Origin: Hermetia illucens
Taxonomy: Eukaryota > Arthropoda > Insecta > Diptera > Stratiomyidae
Length of the DNA stretch: 64,000 bases
Direction: 5' to 3'
Assembly (NCBI RefSeq): GCF_905115235.1
Contig: NC_051852.1
Location: 119,240,027 to 119,304,026 of the forward strand
The translations under genes were made by a program, and so were the position numbers. Positions 55,380 through 64,000 of the stretch are shown here, one piece after another (the first letter of the stretch is position 1; each line of letters begins with the position of its first letter). The notes under the pieces were generated by a model. The model saw nothing but the letters and a program-made list of their open reading frames with translations. It was not told the origin of the DNA and ran no database searches.

Positions 55380-57500
55380 ATTCTGACCCGGAACTGTTTG
55401 ACACATTACCTCAGGCCAGACAAGGGAGCCTTAGCTATCCTTTCATTTCGCCTATCCACATCCCCCTTTTTTCACTTTAAGAATGCCTTGAGTGTAACGT
55501 CAGCATTCTCCCATCGAAATATGATGGCGATGGCGCTCTCATCTTCTGCAGAAGAAAAAGGTGTGGCAGGCATCATCCACCACATCTTTGCAATAAATGT
55601 AGTCGGGTGACAGTGATTTTTCGATTGTGTGCAGGTAAGGTTGAAAATACCCAGCTGAGCAGTTAGGTTGGGTAATAGTCGATCTCACCGTGTCTTCGAT
55701 TAAACTTCAGTCGCACGTTGCGTGCGTGGTCGATCTTTCTCCCTCCCAAGATTGCTGCAGAGAGTACGAGCTCCCTTTACACAAGCGACAGCCTTCTTAT
55801 TTCCCTCGCTTTTTCTGAGGTATGCAAGCCTCTGCTGGGTAGCATGGAGAGCAGTCGGGATAACTCCTCCTATTACCATTACTGTTGCCTCCGAGGTGGT
55901 ACGATAGGTGTACGCAACTAGCAGAATCCCCAATCTTTGCATTTGCGCTAGGTGCTTGCGGTATATTTCCTTTCTGAGGGAGTCAGTCCATATTTCGGAA
56001 CCATAAGGGAGGACGGGCTGAACCGCGCTAAGCCTCCAATATTGGACATCAGCTGCCAAATTGCAAACTTTCTAGCAGCAATATTGTCTACGGTGTTTCG
56101 AATCTGCTTGAAGAAGCTCATTTTCGTGTCTATCATGATGGCGAGGCATTTCACCGCCGGCTTCGACAGGACCGTGGTTTCACCAACCTGAATAGGGAAG
56201 ACTGTGGGAACCCTCTCTTTGGCCAGCACAACGATTTCGGTTTTCTCTAGAGAGTTTAGCCACTCATCTGCTTATTCGACACATCACCATTTCAAGTGTG
56301 CACTGAGCTCGCTAAACCGTGCGTCCGGTAACCAGATGTGATTCATCAGGTATCTTGCTTCGTAGAAGACTAGTGTATAAGGCGTTCCAAAGGTCCTGAA
56401 CAAGGATATATTCCCCCGATGTTGCCTTCATTCTGCGCGCTACCTGGGTCGCGTAGAGTAGGGCATTGTCCCTTGAATAGTTTCTCAACATATACAATAG
56501 GCAGCCTGGAGTATGGAAACGATTTTCCAGTGTCTTAAGCATGCGGCACCATCTCCAATTCTGCGAGTCTAGGGTTTCTCTTACGTCTAGGGTCACAAGG
56601 AGCACCACTCGCCATATTATGCTCGTGAGTAGTGTCCCGCAGCGCGTATTGCGTCAGTCAGCCGTGGTTTGATGAGCTATTCAAGCAGCTTCCCTGCTGT
56701 GCCCAACATACTGAGCCGACGAAACACTGACGGCGCCTCCGAGTAGCAAGTTTGACTTGTATCTATATACGAGTTTCAACTTTTCGCTTGGGATACCATC
56801 AGGTCTTGCTGATTTTTTGTCTTTCATGGACAGGCCCGCCTCCTCTAGTTTCATACAGTGGAGAGTGGACATTCCTCAGAACTCACTCGTCAATTCTAAT
56901 GGGGTGGACAGGAAACACCGCCTGTACAATTTTTTCCATCTTGGCTGCTTCCATAGAACAGGATGATGGGCACCGAGTTTTTCGGTCAATACTCGATCTC
57001 GCACGGCTCTCTGTTGACAGCGTTAATTGGCTCCTGCCAGTAGCGTGCCTTCTGCCAGTTAGTTTCGTGGCGGAGTTCTTTTTCCCATTCTTATACTCTG
57101 CGGATTTAAGGGTTCCCTCATCTTGCCCTCTTGCACGCTAAGCAATCCGCCGAAGTCTGAGGCAGTGGCTCCGTAGGCCCACAATTTGAGCTGTCCACCA
57201 GTACACAGGTAATTTCCCGGTACGCAGTTTCCTTTTGGGAGCCGATTTATTAAAAGCTGCGGTGATAAGGATCATCGTTGAATGAGATAGCGATTCAGTT
57301 ACAGTTCTTCTGCCTGTGCCTGAGTCTTGTCGTTGATTTATCCCGCTTGAGAGAGCTTCGACCAATTTTGCAAAGTCGATTTTCCCGGTACTCCACCCGG
57401 TGGGTGTATACCGCACAGCAGAACAGTGGGAAGGGCCTTTTGTCACTTTGAAGGAAATCACTGATCATCGCTGGAATGCTGACATTAAGCACTCTTCTGC
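55380..57500 (-). mobile_element. R1-like LINE copy F2, worn, reaches the Cys-rich C-terminus
   Basis: Minus-strand pieces in order: linker (57138-57461), RT start near 56681-56872 (SMKDKKSARPDGIPSEKLKLVY), motif A at 56312-56608 (MVLLVTLDVRETLDSQNWRW), and RT end at 55948-56229 (PAVKCLAIMIDTKMSFFKQIRN). Then comes the C-terminal domain at 55700-56059 (AVQPVLPYGSEIWTDSLRKEIYRKHLAQMQRLG, VMVIGGVIPTALHA). Near 55380-55620 lies VVDDACHTFFFCRRWERHRHH-like wording, the Cys-His end of R1 ORF2. Many breaks, hence older than F1. 57566-57911 upstream may be its ORF1 or endonuclease. Confidence 0.8.
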
Positions 57501-57949
57501 AAAAGTTCCATCAGGGATACTGTCTCCACAAATAGGTGGTTGGAATGTTAGAGTGCTAGCCGTATTTAGGACAATAAGTCCTGTCGGCCATCTCCAAAAT
57601 CTGTGCGCCTGGAGAATCTGGTTGAGGTACCACATTTGAGGACTCTGTCGTTGAATTGTCTTCCGACTAGAATTTTCCCTTCCACTTTTCTAATCTTGTC
57701 CTCCAAAGTGTCGAGCCTGTTCCGCACAACGAACCCAAACGAAGCCGTCTCCTCGACCATGCGCCTGCACAATAAAATATATCAGAATTATAATGTCTAT
57801 AGTACATGTTGTAACTGGTGGTGCAAGCAGCACCCGCTTAGTATTTCCATATCTGCAAAGTCCCACCAGACGTAAATGACAGAGCTGAGCACGGCTGCCG
57901 CTAACCGGCATCCTTCAGCAACCAGCTTCAGGATTTGTCAATTTCACCC

Positions 57950-58770
57950 CGCTTAACATCAATTACCCTTGGTCTTTAATATCTTCAGTCTAAAGTCGGA
58001 GCCCCCACAGTCAAGTTCGGGGAAGATTCGATCCTCTTGTCGGTGACCCGCCTATGATATATAACTGGATCACCGGCAGAATCAAGAGCTACACCATTCC
58101 TGTCAAGGTAGACGGACGCTTTGGGAGGAATGAAGCCTTTGAATTTGAAGAATCATTCTTCTTAACATCGTAGCTCAAAGCAAGGTTGTCTAGATTTCTT
58201 AGAAATCGCTTCATGCCAGGTGTTTTGAAGTATTCAAAGGACGTTATAGACACTATCGCTTTTTTATTGGTAACTAACAAGTAACCAACATGCTTGCAGA
58301 AACTGCCAACTCTCTCCCTTTCCCTTCTGTCACCTGTTATTTCGGATCGTGTATTTCGGGGAGAGTCTGTGCAGACATAATTCTGGAGCTCGTGAAATTT
58401 CCATCCGGTTTTCTAACACAGTCTGCTATGTCCAGTATGGGTCTAATCGGGGGTTACCAGCTTGTGGAAGAGAAGGATCTGATATGCAAAATTTAGTCTG
58501 TAGTCCCCTCTCCTTTGCGATTGGAGTTTCATTCTACTGGGCCTTCCTCTTTCGATTTCCGGAAAAATAGGTAACAGTGGCACTGACGGACAGACCGTAG
58601 TCGGGTTTCCAATTCCTCCCATTATGGGAGTTGGTGTACCCTCTTTTCTGGTTGACTGCGCAGTTGACACTAAACTGGAGAGCATGTCTTCCACAGATTT
58701 GTTCTTAGGGAAACATGAATCTGGCGAGGCCTCCGAAATCTGTTCTTTGGCCTCGACTTGATTGCTCAAA
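57950..58770 (-). mobile_element. LINE G copy 2, ORF1 and RT start, carries the empty MITE site
   Basis: The minus-strand ORF 58443-58769 reads PDSCFPKNKSVEDMLSSLVS, KEGTPTPIMGGIGN, LLPIFPEIERGRPSRMKLQ, the same ORF1 as LINE G copy 1. An RT start fragment lies at 58089-58280 (SFEYFKTPGM, then LALSYDVKKN). The stretch corresponding to the MITE H1 insertion is continuous here (near 58615-58630). Confidence 0.65.
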
Positions 58771-59105
58771 CTTGTGACTGCTTGTGCTCAAGTCTGTGAC
58801 TGCTTATTTTGTGTTTTCGATACTTTTAGTGAATTACTACAGCTTACTCCACTGCGACAAGGTGTTGTCTAAGGGGAGTAATTTTCACACCATTTAACGT
58901 TGTATTTGTTTGCGGTCCTATAGTGTATACTACAATGCAGCACCATCTACCCTTTCTTTGGCATGGCAAAATGAATACTCCTTTCTCCCAAAAAGAAGGA
59001 TAGGTGCCAGTGTTAGATTTATATGGATAAGTCATTTTGAAGGAAACTAAGCTTCGTCCGAGGAAGTAGAATATGCTAATCCGGAAACACCGTAGCGAAG
59101 AAAGT

Positions 59106-59176
59106 GAAGAAGCTTCTCCAAACAGAGGTGAAGGAGGTGAAGAAGCTTCTCCAAAGATGAAGAAGCTTCTCCAAAC
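59106..59176. repeat. Three copies of a 17-bp word
   Basis: GAAGAAGCTTCTCCAAA occurs at 59106, 59139 and 59159. Each copy contains the palindrome GAAGCTTC. Spacing is uneven (33 and 20 bp). No function visible. Confidence 0.8.
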
Positions 59177-59710
59177 AGTGTGTCATTACACTGAAAAGAA
59201 GACCTCAGATTGATGAGATAGGAAGACCACGGTCGCTAATGTCGATGGAACAATGGATGCTTCGCGCATTAGAAAAATTCCGATGTCATCATCGATACTG
59301 AATTGTTGCATGTTGATTTAGCAGGTAAGGGATGTGGGTCTGGAGAGACTCTATGCAGATTTAATGGAACCGCAGTGATTGCTCGGCCACTGTTATTTGC
59401 GGGTCCAATTTGGTCCTTCAACTGAGTCTTACTCAGTCACATATGTTATACTGGTGAAGGAATGGCGAGTGGGATGTTCCAGTAACTACCTGACGAAAGT
59501 GGTAACTCCAGTTTATATTTGACTCCCTTTTGTAGATTAAAATCAGTAAATTTGGTGCGAATCCAACTATTAGTAAGAAAGTAGCAACAGTTTAAATAAG
59601 TATTTTTAAAGTGGAAACATAATACTTCGTGAGTACTGAATGATATCACAGTGTAAAACAGCGGGTGATATTCAATTGTGAAAAGCTACTTCTGAAAAAA
59701 TTATTAAACG

Positions 59711-59756
59711 GAATAAACAAACTTTTATTCGCGAAGTGTTCAGCTTCCAGTTTTCA
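59711..59756 (-). mobile_element. Repeat C end fragment
   Basis: AACAAACTTTTATTCGCGAA followed by GTGTTCAGCTTCCAG corresponds to the reversed TCGGG-end of copy 3 at 26700-26746. Nothing of the rest is seen. Confidence 0.5.
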
Positions 59757-61279
59757 AATTATCTTTAATGCTTGAATTTATCTCTAATGCCTTGAAATGT
59801 ATGATATATACATTTTCTTTGAGTACAATCCTTGATTAAATATCAATGAAGTGAAGACCAAAGAAAATTTACCAGATGCTGAATCAGACTTCTTCCAGAG
59901 CTAACAAGGAGAAAGATGACTGAAGATGGATAGCTGGTAAATTTTGTAGCAGGAATAAGACTAACTTCTAGGACTGAAGTGGAATATTGAATATCCATTG
60001 CGGATAGATATTCATAGCAATAATCATCACTGTCTTTATAAACATGGAGCATGCCCTCCTACAAGTTGCAACGTTTGTTGGTATAATTGCAATTGTTGCT
60101 CCTGCCACAGTGCAACAACACCCTAAAAGCTGGTGTATGCATGGAACAGGATACATATATACATACATTCATTTGGATATTTGCAGCAAATATGAAATTC
60201 AGTAAATAATTCATTCAGCCATTTGGCGCCTTTGAGATAGTCGGAAACAAAACAGGATATTAATATACCGCACGTAGTGAACTTTAAGTGGTATGGTGTC
60301 CTTTAAAATTGATAGCTTCTGAGAACCGCTAGAATAGAATTCTTTGAAGTTGTTTTGAATGTGACAAATTTCCTCGCTCGTGGTGTAAGGATCAAACATT
60401 TAATCTGCTACTGAAGTGGCGTGGTGTACCGAAAATATATCCTTGAATAAAAAATGGCAGAAGTTGACATTGGCTATTTGAAGAGGAGACGAGTAAAGTA
60501 AGAAGCTAACGAGACATTACTGCTTGTTGGTCCTGTGTAGAAAATGACTGACAGTTGAAAACACGACCTCCTTCTAAAGGAAAAAGGAAAAATAAGAGGA
60601 TTTTGCTTGTACGTGAGTCAGCATAAATATTACCCTCCCACGTCTTACGCTATTGATATTGACTGAATTGAGAAATTGAGGAGAAACGTTCACAATTAGC
60701 CTAATGTAACGAATCAATCTTGTTGTGCTGAATTGCCTTTCAGGTACGCTCACAATAGGCGGCAGGATATCTTTTTTGGACAGCGTCAATTTATGAAGAG
60801 AGATTGTTGTTTCAAGTTTCGTTGACTATAAGCATCAATTTTGAGCCATTTGTACTAATTTGATGATTATAAAAGGAGTCTAGGAGCTACTAAAGTATAG
60901 TTGGTTTGCAACGTTGTGGTCAGAAAGTTGTCAATTAGTTCTATTAGCGGTTAATTAGCGTTTCCTTTTCCTTTTTTGTATAAAGGGTCATAATGATGTA
61001 TTTCTTTTGTTCAATTCTTTGTGGACTGTAGGGTATCCGCGCAGTGCCAGGTTTCAATGAGACTATGCTTCAGTTTCATTATCATCACACTTAATGTTGG
61101 GCAAGTGATATACCTACAGCAACGGGAAAGCACGCATACAAACACAAATATCCAAAATGGCTGGTTTTCGCTTTTATTTTTCAATAGTGATCAATACGTC
61201 AATACGTCTGATAATTTATTTCTAGCTTAAGTAACAGAAAGTAAATTTCTAGTTACACGTCGTCCTCAGAGGAAGGAAC
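59757..61279. other. Spacer without recognised feature
   Basis: AT-rich, with short ORFs on both strands lacking family wording. No repeat recognised. Confidence 0.35.
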
Positions 61280-62465
61280 TAGTTATCATCATCAATGGCG
61301 CAGCAACCGGTATCCTGTCTAGGCCTGCCTTAATAAGTAACTCCAGACATCGCGGTTTTGCAGAATCTGCGGCCAAGAGTTCGCAATTTTTCTTTTTCGA
61401 GTCTACAAGGACGTAAGGACTGACAAGATCATAGTCTTGTAAAGTAAGAGCTTTGACCCTATGGTGGGACGTTTCGAACGAAACAGTTTCTGTAAGCTGA
61501 AATAGGTTCTGTTGGCAACCAACAACGGTGTGCGGATTTCATTATCGTAGCTGTTATCGGTTGTGATTTTCAACCCTAGATAGGAGAAATTTTCAACGAC
61601 CCTAAAGTATCTTTGTTGTTCTCGTTTGACCAGTGCGGTTCGATGTTCGTCCTTTGGTTTTTGGCGCCACCATGTACATCATCTTGCTTTCATTAATGTA
61701 CAGCGCCGCACCGCCTGCTTGATTTAGATGAAGGTAGACTGTACATCTCGAGTTGTTCCTCCCATAAAGTCAACATTGCCAGCATAGGCCAGTAGTTGGG
61801 TGGACTTGGAGAGGATAGTGCCTCCTGCGTTAACATCTGCATCGCGGATAACCTTTTCTAGGGCCAGGTTAAAGAAGATACATGGTAGGGCATCCTTGTC
61901 TTCGAGGGCATCTCCTTGTCTTAGTTTCGGCTGACTAAGAAATATACTCTGAGCACATGGTTTACTGGATGGTGACTATAATATATAGTCCTCCAGAAAA
62001 CCGGTCTATGTCCAACGAATCTTTTGCAATGTTGTTATGTCAGTCTCATATTGGGACAGGGTATCAGCTAGCTACTTAGCAGCATTCAGGCTGTACAGGG
62101 AGTTGTCATAGAAAATGCACAAACCATTATTCCGTTTTCGTTGCCTGGTTCGTTATTGTAAACTCCGTTCTGTCCGAGGTTTCTTTCGTGGCTTCGTAAC
62201 GTTTGTTTTCCGTGTCCGTGTAGGACTGTCAGCCCTACCCAACCGCTAACCTTGTGGAGTAGTTGGTACAATTGGTCCCGTTTTTAGGCGCGGGAGTCTT
62301 CTCCATCTGCAATTTTTTATTAAGAAGGAACTCCGAGCGACCACTACGTGGAGGTGGAGATAGGATTTGGTAGTAGAGCTGTTGCTATTGCTGGTAGTTC
62401 ATCAGGCGAGGTACCAATCCACGTTTCGCCCTGGGACCTATACTACCCTTTGATCGCCGAAGAGC
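61280..62465 (-). mobile_element. LINE A copy 5, internally deleted, 5' UTR preserved
   Basis: Minus-strand order: 5' end near 62400-62465 (same phrase as 18355-18417), endonuclease start near 62040-62130, RT C-motif region near 61740-61870, late RT near 61380-61700, and 3' tail at 61290-61370 ending in a GATGATGATAA run. RT N-terminal and most endonuclease sequence is missing. Broken. Confidence 0.75.
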
Positions 62466-62873
62466 TAGTAATTGAATTAATTTACGAATAAAACTAAGGA
62501 AGGGGACAGAACCCTACAAACCAAGCTGCGGGTCGTTTTAGGACCGGCATAGCCTCCGGATGGAGGAGTAAAAGTAGCGTCGAGCTCAGCGGAAGGGGCT
62601 TCGAAAATGTCTGGACTGCGTGTCCTACGGGAGGCAATGCGGAAAATAATATCGGAGTTGGCAAAGCAATTCATCCAATTACAGAGTTTGAAAAGGGTGT
62701 CACCGCGGGTAATGGGTGCTTCGTCGCTCAACAAGTATCTCTCATGCACTTTTTAAATGATAGACTTCACAGTGAAACACAAGATCGACCTCATTCTTAG
62801 AAGCGCGAAATTTCATTCGAAATGCATACTTCAGGCGGATGTTATTATGGATCTATGTGATGAACCAAGCTAG
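62466..62873. other. Unassigned stretch with 90-codon minus-strand ORF
   Basis: ORF 62477-62749 (-) has no clear family. Its proline- and arginine-rich composition and position between LINE A copy 5 and the ORF1 at 63010 suggest another element end. I leave it open. Confidence 0.35.
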
Positions 62874-62930
62874 GTAAGAACGTAGATGAGTGGGAGAGTC
62901 CCCTCTTCTCCTACTCATCTACGTTCTTAC
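62874..62930. repeat. Perfect 18-bp inverted repeat, 21-nt loop
   Basis: GTAAGAACGTAGATGAGT at 62874-62891 is the exact reverse complement of 62913-62930. Pairing continues with a mismatch into the loop (GGGAGAG against CTTCTCCT). It lies 80 bp before the ORF1 at 63010. Confidence 0.9.
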
Positions 62931-63009
62931 CCAACTGGAGAGAAGATTGTTGTAAAAGGTAGTAAGAGATTGATCATAAGTGAGTTAGATACACTTATTA
63001 TCCAACTCA

Positions 63010-63843
63010 ATGTGTGATCAAACCCAGTTGACTGACGGTAAGGCTGAGTTGAGACCGTCAAAGTTGGCTTTGCGGAAATTGAACTTAGCAGATTTACGCT
63101 TAGTTTTGGATTCTGAATGGAAGAGCTCCGCTTCAAATTCAGGTGAAAGTGATGAGTGCAGCCGGGTGTTCCCCAAAGCAAGAATGTCGGTCACCGGAAA
63201 CCGGCTTAGACGCGGAGGTCCGCTGGAGTCCCTGCTTAAGAGCAAGTACCAAAAGGCCATACATATTCTGAGCAAGATTGCGAAGAATAAGGAGGCCAGT
63301 ACTGACGACGAGCGGGATGAAAAAGACTTCGATAAATATCGAGCGATTGTTGAAAAATATTACAGCAAACGTCTGGGAGACGAGCAGAAGGCGAAGCCCA
63401 CCTCTCTCAAACGCAGTCGATCTCAAGACGAGGTCGAACAAAAATACCAGCGGAGTAGAGTGTGCAGGCTTGGATGCTAAACAACCTCGACGGGCTACAA
63501 ACTGTGAAACCCTTCAGCGTCGTTGCTAGAAGTCATTAACGAGTGGCGTTGGCGGATTGCGATTCCGCTATTGGCAAACCAATGCGGGATTCTGGACCAA
63601 TGTTGTTGCCATGCAGTCCAATATGGTCATTCCAGTGTCTCCTGGATCACAAAGGTGAACACACGAGATTCATGGTTAGTTTCGATTCCACTTATGTCGG
63701 TGGATTCTCCAGGGATTTTCCTGATCAGCGACGTGTGTGAAGGCCTAAAGTTCAAAATCATCCCCTACGATGAGATTCCCAGGAGAAGGCCGCTGGCTTC
63801 TGTCTGCATGGATGAACCAAACCATCAAAGGGCTTCAAATTAA
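63010..63843 (+). CDS. DUF4780-like ORF1 of a non-LTR element, open N-terminal part
   Basis: The frame 63010-63480 (156 codons) is polar and basic, with an acidic patch (TDDERDEKDFDKY at about 97-109) and KRSRSQDEVEQKYQRSR near the end. After a frame change, 63523-63843 holds VINEWRWRIAIPL... and EGLKFKIIPYDEIPRRRP. The last phrase matches the KLIPxxEIPRRPRA ending of DUF4780 proteins, which are mostly LINE ORF1 products in insects. The likely role in the element is RNA binding. The stop between the halves and the lack of an ORF2 in the window mean it is either partial or broken. A domesticated host gene is possible but less likely. Confidence 0.6.
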
Positions 63844-64000
63844 ATATTATAATTTATTCCACAGCGTAAGAGTCACTAATGGGAACACATCTAGAGCATT
63901 CTCACGAGGAAGAGTCTGCACGATTTTCTGTGTCGAAACCTGAGTTCCAGCAACCTAGTCATGGTCAAACTGGCACAGGCGGGAGCGGAGAATGGATATA
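63844..64000. other. Right edge of window
   Basis: Sequence continues from the ORF1-like region without a readable frame. An ORF2, if any, lies to the right. Confidence 0.3.

Overview
The window looks like nuclear DNA of a true fly (Diptera). It has AT-rich flanks, 63-bp introns, and four host genes whose proteins read as insect orthologues. These are a two-membrane-segment protein I cannot name (5979-6959, +), signal peptide peptidase Spp (13676-25085, +, three coding exons), ribosomal protein RpS11 (31959-33167, -, four coding exons) and the thioredoxin-related membrane protein TMX2 (36894-37715, +, one exon). A lower brachyceran fly is possible, but the species cannot be fixed from the sequence alone. 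All four genes are open with good splice sites.

Most of the remaining DNA is transposon wreckage, nearly all of it non-LTR retrotransposons. I use working labels. LINE A is an APE-endonuclease element with RTE-like wording, in six pieces at 1-1211, 1975-4345, 10743-12320, 16830-18417, 18418-18930 and 61280-62465. LINE B is a second APE/RT element ending in a [11 protein letters not shown] tail (12325-12800, 15760-16820, 35030-36060, 38361-39095). There is also a Jockey-clade element with zinc knuckles (7992-10742), R1-like elements (30480-31790, 47990-49900, 55380-57500), and LINE G (27600-29990, 57950-58770). Further pieces include a tRNA-type SINE (two copies), repeat C (Helitron-like at its ends, several copies) and a MITE H with TTAA flanks (two copies). 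I saw no LTR retrovirus-like or Polinton-like element.

Layout: 1-5100 is LINE and SINE debris. 5.1-7.1 kb is the two-TM gene. 8-12.8 kb is a LINE cluster. 13.7-25.7 kb is Spp, with a 10.2-kb first intron full of LINE, SINE and inverted-repeat remnants. 26-31.8 kb is repeat C, LINE G with a MITE inside it, and an R1-like remnant. 32-33.2 kb is RpS11. 34.3-36 kb is LINE debris. 36.9-37.8 kb is TMX2. 38.3-42.5 kb is repeat C with a nested LINE B, then a MITE. 43-64 kb is a gene-poor stretch of degraded elements, ending in a fairly open DUF4780-like ORF1.

Spp and TMX2 both end in KKxx-type ER-retrieval signals, so two of the four host proteins are ER membrane proteins. I see no operon-like relation between them.

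The observations most worth a second look are these: a C/D-box snoRNA candidate in RpS11 intron 3; a MITE insertion whose empty site survives in a second LINE copy; a nested LINE B insertion with target duplication and a 5' inversion of the twin-priming type; LINE A tails repeatedly followed by another LINE in the same orientation; and two perfect 18-19 bp hairpins.
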